Positions 1 to 5,900 of a DNA stretch of 6,676 bases are shown here, one piece after another. Within the stretch, counting starts at the first letter, position 1, and the number at the start of each line of letters is the position of its first letter. Below the pieces are notes generated by a model. It saw only the letters and a list, made by a program, of their open reading frames with translations, was not told the origin of the DNA and did no database searches. The translations under genes were made by a program, and so were the position numbers. The stretch is taken from positions 1-6,676 of the forward strand of contig JAGHBX010000260.1 of NCBI GenBank assembly GCA_021160785.1, read 5' to 3'. Source of the stretch: Planctomycetota bacterium (GTDB taxonomy: Bacteria > Planctomycetota > Phycisphaerae > Sedimentisphaerales > Anaerohalosphaeraceae).

Positions 1-468
1 AGGATGGATGCCGGTACTGCGATGACGTGGTGGTGGGACAGCTATGTTCATCCGCGGGATCTGTACCACGTCTTTGGAGCGTTTTCGCGATGGATCGAGG
101 GCTTTGACTTTATCGAGCAAAATCCCCAGCCGATTCAGGCATCGTTTGAATGGAAAGCCGGCACACCGCCCGCCCGCCCGCCGCTGCGGGCAAGCGGAGT
201 CATAGGTAAAGACCGCGGGCTTGTCTGGGTACAAAACCCCAATCATATCTGGTCGAATGCCAAACGGGCAAACTACAAGACGCTTGCAGTTAAAGATGCG
301 GTTGTCGTACTCAATGGAATCCAGCCCGGCAGATGGACGATTGAGTATTTTGACAGTCATACGGGCAAAGTGATAAAAAACATAACGAAAATCGTCGGAG
401 CCGACGGCAGGTGCGTCATTGATCTGCCTGAAACAGTCTGGGATGCAGCGTTTCGTCTGCAAAGATAG
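1..468 (+). CDS. Glycoside hydrolase-like protein, C-terminal fragment
   Basis: This is the 3' end of a gene cut by the left window edge. Frame 1 is open from base 1 to the TAG at 466-468, giving 155 residues, and the in-frame ATG at base 4 is internal. The first ~35 residues carry G-T-A-M-T-W-W-W-D-S-Y then H-P-R-D-L-Y, a block typical of the end of the TIM-barrel in putative cellulase/glycosidase proteins that often carry DUF5060 or DUF4038 domains. There the barrel is followed by a small beta-rich C-terminal domain. Residues ~45-155 fit such a domain: alternating beta-type stretches (GLVWVQNP, AVVVLNG, WTIEYFD, CVIDLP) ending in L-Q-R. From family knowledge it would hydrolyse a polysaccharide outside the cytoplasm, but the catalytic acids and any signal peptide lie upstream, so substrate and family number cannot be fixed. 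No clear terminator follows. Confidence 0.7.
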   Translation, partial: RMDAGTAMTWWWDSYVHPRDLYHVFGAFSRWIEGFDFIEQNPQPIQASFEWKAGTPPARPPLRASGVIGKDRGLVWVQNPNHIWSNAKRANYKTLAVKDAVVVLNGIQPGRWTIEYFDSHTGKVIKNITKIVGADGRCVIDLPETVWDAAFRLQR

Positions 469-607
469 CACCGGCACCGTCGGCAGCAGGCGGCGATTTT
501 ACAAGGGTCCGATATCTGATGAAAAGGAATCGGCCTGTCGAAACAAATTTTTTTCTTAATGTAGGTGTCGTATTTACAGTAACTTAATTCCGAATTGACA
601 AATTTTT

Positions 608-630
608 ATAGAAATCCGAGGAATTTCTAT
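608..630. repeat. Inverted repeat ATAGAAAT / ATTTCTAT
   Basis: Two perfect 8-base arms (608-615 and 623-630) flank a 7-base spacer. A perfect TTGACA hexamer lies just before it at 595-600, but no -10 hexamer sits at normal spacing, so a promoter there is not supported. The repeat could be an operator for an unknown regulator or a weak AT-rich hairpin in the tail of the upstream hydrolase transcript. It has no T-run behind it, so it is not a classical terminator. Confidence 0.35.
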
Positions 631-674
631 TTGCCCTCAGCCGCCAATGCCAATATCATCATAACTTGTCGAAA

Positions 675-690
675 CAACAATATGTTGAAC
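675..690. promoter_or_regulatory. NrdR box 1 (distal)
   Basis: The core CAATATGTTG at 678-687 matches 9 of 10 positions of the NrdR-box core CwAtATaTwG; the flanks match poorly (10 of 16 overall). It lies 14 bases upstream of a stronger copy, centre-to-centre 30 bases or about three helical turns. That tandem arrangement is known for NrdR, the ATP/dATP-sensing zinc-finger/ATP-cone repressor of ribonucleotide reductase genes. The nrdR gene itself is not in the window. Confidence 0.6.
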
Positions 691-714
691 AGTTCCTTGA
701 TAAAACACTATATA
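685..714 (+). promoter_or_regulatory. Putative nrdJ promoter
   Basis: A -35-like TTGAAC (685-690) and a -10-like TATATA (709-714) are separated by 18 bases; each matches the sigma-70 consensus at four of six positions. The -35 lies on NrdR box 1 and the -10 on box 2, which would explain repression by occlusion. The start of transcription would fall near 721, leaving a leader of roughly 35 bases. The TATA-rich palindrome alone could create the -10 match, so this call is tentative. Confidence 0.4.
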
Positions 715-720
715 TAGTAA
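705..720. promoter_or_regulatory. NrdR box 2 (proximal)
   Basis: ACACTATATATAGTAA matches 14 of 16 positions of the published NrdR-box consensus acaCwAtATaTwGtgt, failing only at the last two. It sits 37 bases before the nrdJ start codon and covers the putative -10 region, so bound NrdR would block transcription of nrdJ. Paired with the weaker copy upstream, this is the best-supported regulatory site in the window. Confidence 0.75.
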
Positions 721-757
721 TGGAGTCGGTATTTTCTATGCAAGGAGGCGTAGTTAT

Positions 758-3700
758 ATGAAAGACGAAGAAATGTCCATTTCGAGCGAAAAACCCGATG
801 ATGGCAAATTTGAACCTTGGAGGAGTCCTGATTCGCACGGCAGCCGGGGAATGAAGATAACGAGGCATTTTTCCGCCCCGAATATCCACCCATTCGACGA
901 AATCGACTGGGAAACCCGTAAGGCAACCATCGCTGACGATAACGGCGAGGTCATATTCGAGCAGGATAATATCGAGGTGCCGGCCTTTTGGAGTCAATTA
1001 GCTACAAAAGTCGTCGTCAGCAAGTATTTTTACGGTGATGCCGAGTTAGGCGAGCGGGAGTATTCGGTCAAGCAGCTCGTGCACCGTGTCTGTAGAACCA
1101 TAGCCGACCGCGGCAGGAAAGACGGATACTTCACCACCGAGGAGGATACGGAAAATTTCTATAACGATCTGACGTGGCTTTGCGTCAACCAGTACGGGGC
1201 GTTTAACTCGCCGGTCTGGTTCAATGTAGGGCTCTATCACGTCTACGGCGTCAAGGGCGGCAGCCACAACTATCGCTGGGACGAGGAAAAGCAGCGGGCT
1301 GTTCCGTGTGAAAACAGCTATGAATATCCGCAGGCTTCGGCGTGCTTTATCCAGTCCGTCGACGACACGATGGACGACATCATGCGGCTCGCCAAGAGCG
1401 AGGCGATGCTCTTCAAACATGGCTCCGGCACGGGCACGGACCTTTCAACGCTTCGCAGCAGTCGCGAAAAGCTCTCCGGCGGAGGAAAGCCGTCCGGACC
1501 CTTGAGTTTCATGCGTGTTTTCGATCAGATAGCCGCCGTGGTCAAATCCGGCGGCAAGACGCGTCGCGCCGCCAAGATGCAGTCGCTGAAGGTGGACCAC
1601 CCGGATATCAAAGATTTCATCACCTGCAAGACCGAAGAAGAAAAGAAAGCCTGGGCTCTCATCGACCATGGCTATGGTGGAGACCTCAACAACGAGGCCT
1701 ATAGCAGTGTAATGTTCCAGAACAGCAACCTCTCGGTCCGGGCGACCGATGAATTCATGGAGGCGGTGGAAAAAGACGGCAAGTGGACCACACATTCGGT
1801 AACCACCGGCGAGCCGGCCGAGGAGCATTCGGCGCGCGAGTTGATGAATCTCATTGCCGAAGGTACGCGGGTATGCGGCGATCCGGGGATGCAGTTTCAC
1901 TCGACGATCAACAGATGGCACACCTGTCCGGCTTCCGGGCCGATCAACGCATCGAATCCGTGCAGCGAGTTCATGTTCATCGACGATTCGGCGTGCAACC
2001 TGGCGTCGCTGAACCTCATGAAATTCCGCAATGAGGACGGCTCGTTCGACGTGGAAAGATTCAAAAAGGCCGCTCGCATCTTCAGCATCGCCCAGGAGAT
2101 ACTCGTTGACAGCGGCAGCTACCCCGAACCGGATATCACGCACAACAGCCATCGGTTCCGTCCCCTGGGGTTGGGTTATGCAAATCTCGGCTCGCTGATG
2201 ATGAGTCTGGCAATGCCCTATGACTCCGACGCAGCGCGAACATGGGCGGCGGCGATTACCGCCCTGCTCACCGGAACCGCCTATGTCACAAGCGCCGAAG
2301 TCGCCGGCATCAAGGGGACTTTCGACGGTTACGAGCAGAACAAGGACACAATGCTCAAGGTCATCGCCATGCACCGGGAACATGCATACAATATACCGGA
2401 GGTGCATTGTCCCGACTACATGATAAACGCCGCCAAGAACGCCTGGGATGAGGCCTTTGACGCCGGCACAAGCCAGGGTTTTCGCAATGCCCAGGCTACC
2501 GTGCTTGCCCCGACGGGCACGATCGGCTTCATGATGGATTGCGACACCACCGGCATCGAGCCGGATATCGCATTGGTAAAATACAAACTGCTTGCCGGCG
2601 GCGGCATGTTCAAGATCGTCAATCGGACGGTTCCGATGGCATTAGAGCGTTTGGGCTATAGCCCCGAAGAGATCAAGGAAATATGCGACACGATTGATAC
2701 CGACGAGACGATCGAGACCACCAGGGGGTTGCGCGACGAGCACCTGCCGGTTTTCGATTGCGCTTTCAAGCCCAGACAGGGCAAGCGGCATATCCATTAT
2801 CTCGCCCATTTGAAGATGATGGCCGCGGTGCAGCCGTTTATCTCCGGTGCGATAAGCAAGACGATCAACATGCCCAAAGAAAGCACGATGGAGGAAATCG
2901 CCGCCGCTTATATGGAGGGATGGAAACTCGGCTTAAAGGCTATCGCGGTCTATCGCGACGGTTCCAAGCGGATACAGCCGGTCAATACGAACAAGGACGG
3001 CAATGCCAAAGCCAGGAAAGACGAAGAACCCGCACCAAGACCGTTCAGGCGGCGCCTTGCCGAGACCAGAAACAGCATTACACACAAGTTCTCGGTGGCG
3101 GGACATGAAGGATATCTGACGGTGGGGCTGTACGAGGATGCACAGCCTGGTGAGTTGTTTATCACCATGGCCAAGGAGGGCAGCACCGTCGGGGGTTTGA
3201 TGGACGTTATCGGTACGTGTGTCTCGATGGCGTTGCAGTACGGCGTTCCGCTGATCACGCTGGTGGACAAGTTCCGCCACGCACGGTTTGAGCCGTCCGG
3301 TATGACATCGAACAAGAGCATTCCTTTTGCAAAGAGCCTGATCGACTACATTTTCTGCTGGATGGGCTGTCAGTTTATCCCCGGTTATGCCGAGAAGAAC
3401 ACTCCGAACGGTGTCAAGCCGACCGACATAGGCAATAAAACTACCACAACCGCAAAGCAATTGGTCGAAAAAACGAAGGATCTGGCTAAGAAGATTAGCG
3501 AGGCAAAGGCCATCCAGGACAAAGCCGCCAAACCCAGGCCCGAAGAAGGGTCAAAGCCCTCGTCTCAAAGCAACTCGGACCGATTCGACAGTGAAACCGC
3601 CGGCAGACTCGTTGCTCTTGTCGGTTCGGTCATAAGCGGCGAAGACGGCGCACAGGGCAAAAAGGCGGCGATGATGCAGCAGTTCAGCGACCAGTTCCAG

Positions 3701-3808
3701 CATTTCCAGGACGACGCGCCGGCCTGTGATGTCTGCGGCGCAATTTGTGTACGCAACGGAACATGTTACAGGTGTTACAATTGCGGAAACTCAATGGGCT
3801 GTTCCTGA
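758..3808 (+). CDS. nrdJ: Adenosylcobalamin-dependent ribonucleotide reductase (class II)
   Basis: This enzyme reduces ribonucleotides to deoxyribonucleotides in the cytoplasm using a radical from adenosylcobalamin, with no separate radical subunit and no oxygen requirement. The protein is 1016 residues. The start is set by AAGGAGG at 742-748, nine bases before ATG. Visible landmarks, mapped by alignment to Thermotoga NrdJ from memory: N-S-P-V-W-F-N at 150-156; redox cysteine C196 (A-C-F-I) and its partner C413; active-site N400, C402 (thiyl radical) and E404 in N-P-C-S-E, with the expected 11-residue step to C413; phosphate loop A-P-T-G-T-I at 584-589. Residues ~765-875 form the C-terminal domain often annotated TSCPD. 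A low-complexity linker (~880-985) leads to a tail with seven cysteines (990, 993, 997, 1003, 1006, 1009, 1015), a zinc-ribbon or thiol-shuttle end. No N-terminal ATP-cone is visible. The upstream NrdR boxes support the identity. Confidence 0.97.
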   Translation: MKDEEMSISSEKPDDGKFEPWRSPDSHGSRGMKITRHFSAPNIHPFDEIDWETRKATIADDNGEVIFEQDNIEVPAFWSQLATKVVVSKYFYGDAELGEREYSVKQLVHRVCRTIADRGRKDGYFTTEEDTENFYNDLTWLCVNQYGAFNSPVWFNVGLYHVYGVKGGSHNYRWDEEKQRAVPCENSYEYPQASACFIQSVDDTMDDIMRLAKSEAMLFKHGSGTGTDLSTLRSSREKLSGGGKPSGPLSFMRVFDQIAAVVKSGGKTRRAAKMQSLKVDHPDIKDFITCKTEEEKKAWALIDHGYGGDLNNEAYSSVMFQNSNLSVRATDEFMEAVEKDGKWTTHSVTTGEPAEEHSARELMNLIAEGTRVCGDPGMQFHSTINRWHTCPASGPINASNPCSEFMFIDDSACNLASLNLMKFRNEDGSFDVERFKKAARIFSIAQEILVDSGSYPEPDITHNSHRFRPLGLGYANLGSLMMSLAMPYDSDAARTWAAAITALLTGTAYVTSAEVAGIKGTFDGYEQNKDTMLKVIAMHREHAYNIPEVHCPDYMINAAKNAWDEAFDAGTSQGFRNAQATVLAPTGTIGFMMDCDTTGIEPDIALVKYKLLAGGGMFKIVNRTVPMALERLGYSPEEIKEICDTIDTDETIETTRGLRDEHLPVFDCAFKPRQGKRHIHYLAHLKMMAAVQPFISGAISKTINMPKESTMEEIAAAYMEGWKLGLKAIAVYRDGSKRIQPVNTNKDGNAKARKDEEPAPRPFRRRLAETRNSITHKFSVAGHEGYLTVGLYEDAQPGELFITMAKEGSTVGGLMDVIGTCVSMALQYGVPLITLVDKFRHARFEPSGMTSNKSIPFAKSLIDYIFCWMGCQFIPGYAEKNTPNGVKPTDIGNKTTTTAKQLVEKTKDLAKKISEAKAIQDKAAKPRPEEGSKPSSQSNSDRFDSETAGRLVALVGSVISGEDGAQGKKAAMMQQFSDQFQHFQDDAPACDVCGAICVRNGTCYRCYNCGNSMGCS

Positions 3809-3967
3809 GTCCCCTTGTGCATTGAGAATTTTCAGACCCGACAGCGGAAATTCATATCTCAAAGTGATATCTTTGGGCCGTCGCGGATTTGTGTGCAGAT
3901 TGGTGAAAATTTCTTTTCGACCTAAATATAGAACTGACAAAAGGTTGTGCCTCATCACGTGAAAAAT

Positions 3968-4000
3968 GCAAAAGGATTTGAAAAATTTCAGTAATTTTGC
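3968..4000. repeat. Nested inverted repeats, AT-rich
   Basis: Outer arms GCAAAA (3968-3973) and TTTTGC (3995-4000) enclose inner arms TGAAA (3979-3983) and TTTCA (3986-3990). Both pairs share nearly the same centre (3984-3984.5). The inner spacer is only two bases, so as RNA the tip would have to open. The arrangement fits either a dimeric DNA-binding site or a weak stem. A possible -10 (GATAAT, 4021-4026) follows 20 bases later. Confidence 0.3.
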
Positions 4001-4071
4001 TTGCATAAAAGTGCAGGTTCGATAATATTGAAGTCGAAGGGTGTCGGGGGGATACGCAGGGAGGATTGTGA

Positions 4072-4128
4072 GTGAAGAACAGGTCAGTTGATTTGCATTC
4101 AGGATATATGTGCGCTGACATTGTGTAA
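4072..4128 (+). CDS. Possible mini-ORF, 18 codons
   Basis: A GTG-started frame encodes MKNRSVDLHSGYMCADIV and ends at TAA 4126-4128. It is preceded by AGGGAGG (4058-4064) seven bases before the start, a strong Shine-Dalgarno match in a region otherwise without genes. A second GTG at 4068 in another frame gives only seven codons. I recognise no family. A purine-rich SD-like run can arise by chance, so this is a candidate only. Confidence 0.2.
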   Translation: MKNRSVDLHSGYMCADIV

Positions 4129-4213
4129 ATATTTGGGTCGTTAGCACGGATGCTGGCGGCCTTTATATGTTTATTGGGGGCGGTTTTATCTACGGGATTC
4201 CGTTTCGCCCGGC

Positions 4214-4242
4214 TTGAAATTCATGTCTTTTTGTGGTAAACT
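4214..4242 (+). promoter_or_regulatory. Putative promoter of the sulfatase gene
   Basis: A -35 TTGAAA (4214-4219, five of six to consensus) is followed after 17 bases by TAAACT (4237-4242, four of six). The -10 carries an upstream TGG (4234-4236) that makes it an extended -10 element. Transcription would start near 4249-4251, about 30 bases before the SD-preceded leader ORF and 70 bases before the sulfatase ATG. Confidence 0.5.
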
Positions 4243-4281
4243 ATCGTTGACAGGAAACGTCCTTGATGGGAGGGGGAAACG

Positions 4282-4332
4282 ATGAAAATTTTCGGTCCGG
4301 TTGTGTATTTTGAGGAAAGACATGATGGATAA
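4282..4332 (+). CDS. Candidate leader ORF overlapping the sulfatase start
   Basis: ATG at 4282 opens a 16-codon frame (MKIFGPVVYFEERHDG, TAA at 4330-4332) preceded by GGGAGGGGG (4268-4276). The GGAGG core is eight bases from the ATG, the best SD near this gene. The frame overlaps the first 11 bases of the sulfatase CDS out of frame, so its terminating ribosomes would stop on the sulfatase start region, an arrangement that can give translational coupling. No family is recognised and the peptide is not a classic amino-acid attenuator (no run of one residue). Confidence 0.35.
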   Translation: MKIFGPVVYFEERHDG

Positions 4333-5761
4333 TTTGAGCAGACGCGGTTTCTTGAGGGCGGCCTGTGCCGTTTCTTTGCCGCTGGCGATGGGTGGCCTGA
4401 CGCCGCGCCGAGTACGGGCGGCGGCAAAGAAGCAGGAGAAGCTGAATTTCGTTTTCATTCTCGTCGATGATTTAGGCTGGTCGGATATCGGTTGTTACGG
4501 CAATCGATTCAACGAGACGCCGAACATTGACGCCCTTGCAAAGCAGGGGATGCGTTTTACCGATGCATACGCCGCCTGCCCCGTCTGTTCGCCGACACGG
4601 GCAAGTATCCTGTCCGGCCAGTACCCTGCCAGATTAGGCCTGACGGATTTCATCCCCGGCCACCAGAGACCCTGGGAGAAGCTCGCTGTACCCAGGAATC
4701 GCCAGCAATACATGCCGCTGAAGATTGTCACCATCGCCGAAGCCCTCAAAAAGGCCGGCTACATCTCAGGCGCATTCGGCAAATGGCACCTGGGCGGCAG
4801 GGAGCAGTTCCCGGACATGCAGGGTTTTGACGCGACGCTGGTTACCAGCGGCGGACATTTCGCCAGCAAGAGCGTTCCCGATATCAAACTCGGCAAGGAC
4901 GATTACCTTTCCGAAGTCCTCACCGAACAGAGCGAAAAGTTCATGGAACAAAACGCCGATAAACCTTTCTTCCTGTACCTGTCGCACTTTGCAGTCCATA
5001 TCCCCTTGCAAGCCCGGAAAGAACTTATCGAAAAGTACGAGAAAAAGCCTAAGCCGCCTACCGGTGTAAACAATCCGATCTACGCCGCGATGATCGAGCA
5101 TGTCGATCAAAGTGTGGGGCGGGTGCTAAAGAAACTCGATGAATTGAAGCTTGCCAAGCGGACCGTGGTCCTGTTCTTTTCGGATAATGGCGGGCTGCGG
5201 CAGCATTATAAAAAAATCGGTCCCATTGTTACGACCAATGCGCCGCTGCGCGATGAAAAGGGAACGCTCTACGAAGGCGGGATTCGCGAGCCCCTGATTG
5301 TTCGCTGGCCCGGCGTCGTTAAGCCGCAGACAACCTGCGACGTGCCCGTTACCAGCGTGGACTTCTACCCGACGTTTCTCGATATTGCCGAGACAAGGGG
5401 CAGTTGGACACACACCCTCGACGGCGCCAGCATTGTGCCTCTGCTCAAGCAGGAGGGCAAATTCAATCGCGAAGCAATATACTGGCATTATCCGCATTAT
5501 CATCATTCCACGCCCGCCGGCGCTATCCGGCAGGACGACTGGAAGCTGATCGAGTTTTACGACGACGGCCGGGTGGAGCTTTATAACTTAAAAGACGATA
5601 TCGCCGAAAAAAACAATCTCGCAGGCAAGATGCCTAAAGTAGCCTCGCGACTTAAACGGAGCCTGGCGGCCTGGCGAAAATCCGTAAAGGCCGACATGCC
5701 AAAGCCCAATCCCGATTACAACCTGGCACGCGCACACGAATGGGGAAGACCAAAGTGGTAG
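4322..5761 (+). CDS. Tat-exported sulfatase (arylsulfatase family, formylglycine type)
   Basis: This enzyme hydrolyses sulfate esters, probably on sulfated glycans, outside the cytoplasm; the substrate cannot be read from the sequence. It is 479 residues from ATG 4322, with GAGG at 4312-4315 six bases before; ATG 4325 is an alternative, and an upstream in-frame TTG at 4301 would put seven residues before the signal without an SD. The N-terminus holds a twin-arginine motif S-R-R-G-F-L (6-11), a hydrophobic stretch and a likely cleavage site near V-R-A-A (31-34). Family S1 landmarks: metal ligands D49-D50, the C-S-P-T-R motif at 89-93 where C89 becomes formylglycine, G-K-W-H-L-G at 153-158, H226, S-D-N-G at 287-290 with D288/N289, and K313 in K-G-T-L-Y-E-G-G. 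A cysteine-type site can be matured by FGE or an anaerobic radical-SAM enzyme; neither gene is in the window. It appears monocistronic, with thiC having its own promoter. Confidence 0.95.
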   Translation: MMDNLSRRGFLRAACAVSLPLAMGGLTPRRVRAAAKKQEKLNFVFILVDDLGWSDIGCYGNRFNETPNIDALAKQGMRFTDAYAACPVCSPTRASILSGQYPARLGLTDFIPGHQRPWEKLAVPRNRQQYMPLKIVTIAEALKKAGYISGAFGKWHLGGREQFPDMQGFDATLVTSGGHFASKSVPDIKLGKDDYLSEVLTEQSEKFMEQNADKPFFLYLSHFAVHIPLQARKELIEKYEKKPKPPTGVNNPIYAAMIEHVDQSVGRVLKKLDELKLAKRTVVLFFSDNGGLRQHYKKIGPIVTTNAPLRDEKGTLYEGGIREPLIVRWPGVVKPQTTCDVPVTSVDFYPTFLDIAETRGSWTHTLDGASIVPLLKQEGKFNREAIYWHYPHYHHSTPAGAIRQDDWKLIEFYDDGRVELYNLKDDIAEKNNLAGKMPKVASRLKRSLAAWRKSVKADMPKPNPDYNLARAHEWGRPKW

Positions 5762-5787
5762 CCTAACATCAATAATCGCAAATTGTT

Positions 5788-5817
5788 TTGACCCGGCCCT
5801 GGCCGGGGGTGTATAAT
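5788..5817 (+). promoter_or_regulatory. Strong promoter of thiC
   Basis: TTGACC (5788-5793, five of six) and a perfect TATAAT (5812-5817) are separated by 18 bases. This is the clearest sigma-70-type promoter in the window. Transcription should start near 5824, giving a leader of about 75 bases before the thiC ATG. The spacer is almost wholly taken up by a perfect palindrome, so promoter access is likely controlled by a DNA-binding protein. Confidence 0.75.
5792..5807. promoter_or_regulatory. Palindrome in the thiC promoter spacer (candidate operator)
   Basis: CCCGGCCCTGGCCGGG consists of two perfect 7-base arms (5792-5798 and 5801-5807) around a 2-base centre. It overlaps the end of the -35 hexamer and stops five bases before the -10. 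As DNA it looks like a dimer-binding operator. As RNA at the end of the sulfatase message it could be a GC-rich stem, but the 2-base loop is too tight without opening a pair and no T-run follows, so a terminator role is less likely. Confidence 0.45.
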
Positions 5818-5823
5818 ACCAGG

Positions 5824-5900
5824 AAACCTGTGCCAGTGCGCGTTGGGCGGCATACCCCTCTCGGTGCGGGGCGATTTATTTTGTTTCGGGAGTTTTTTAT
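5824..5900 (+). other. Short thiC leader with a small hairpin; no TPP riboswitch seen
   Basis: thiC mRNAs very often begin with a TPP riboswitch, but the conserved CUGAGA and CUGAUC-type blocks are missing and the predicted leader is shorter than the usual ~100-base aptamer. It does contain possible arms TGCC/GGCA (5831-5834/5849-5852) and CCCC/GGGG (5855-5858/5868-5871, 9-base loop). The latter is followed by a T-rich stretch (5875-5886) that is interrupted and weak for a terminator. The SD GGGAG (5888-5892) lies eight bases before the ATG. Confidence 0.4.

Larger units (their letters stand above)
469..757 (+). other. Regulatory gap upstream of nrdJ
   Basis: This gap has no credible gene; the minus-strand frames crossing it run into nrdJ and resemble nothing. 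Its middle (540-720) is markedly AT-rich compared with the flanking genes. It contains an 8-base perfect inverted repeat (608-615/623-630), an 11-base direct repeat TGTCGAAACAA at 536-546 and 667-677, two NrdR-box-like palindromes and a putative promoter near the right end. No cobalamin riboswitch consensus (B12 box) was recognised, although the downstream enzyme needs adenosylcobalamin. Confidence 0.6.
3809..4213 (+). other. Gene-poor gap between nrdJ and sulfatase
   Basis: About 400 bases hold no convincing gene. The only longer frames are on the minus strand (3791-4147 and 3852-4121); they overlap nrdJ or each other, lack domain-like sequence and have no good SD. Directly after nrdJ is an imperfect hairpin (3826-3833 with 3846-3853, eight pairs including one G-U, 12-base loop) without a T-run, so at best a weak terminator. 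Further along are nested inverted repeats at 3968-4000, a small hairpin at 4000-4017, a -10-like GATAAT at 4021-4026 and an SD-preceded 18-codon ORF at 4072-4128. Confidence 0.5.

Noticed and set aside
393..484. CGTCGG/CCGACG inverted repeats at 393-406, and GCCGACGG (400-407) against CCGTCGGC (477-484)
   Set aside because: The first pair is inside coding sequence with a 2-base loop, the second needs a 69-base loop; short GC-rich arms like these arise readily from local codon use.
469..757. Cobalamin riboswitch before nrdJ
   Set aside because: No B12-box-like conserved sequence was seen, and the tandem NrdR boxes give a sufficient alternative mode of control.
659..997. Minus-strand open frame of 112 residues across the nrdJ start
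   Set aside because: It overlaps the NrdR boxes, SD and first 80 codons of nrdJ, and its product is unlike any known family; it is an antisense shadow.
1445..2407. Minus-strand open frame of 320 residues inside nrdJ
   Set aside because: It lies fully antisense to conserved active-site coding sequence, and its Arg/His/Val-rich composition is typical of a mirror frame in moderate-GC DNA.
3826..3853. Hairpin after nrdJ as a rho-independent terminator
   Set aside because: The stem is AT-rich with one G-U pair, the loop is 12 bases and no T-run follows, so it does not meet the pattern.
3791..4147. Minus-strand open frame of 118 residues in the nrdJ-sulfatase gap
   Set aside because: It overlaps the 3' end of nrdJ, has no recognisable domain and no good SD; composition looks like translated non-coding AT-rich DNA.
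5824..5900. TPP riboswitch before thiC
   Set aside because: Searched for because thiC is a common target, but the CUGAGA and CUGAUC-like conserved blocks are absent and the leader is too short.
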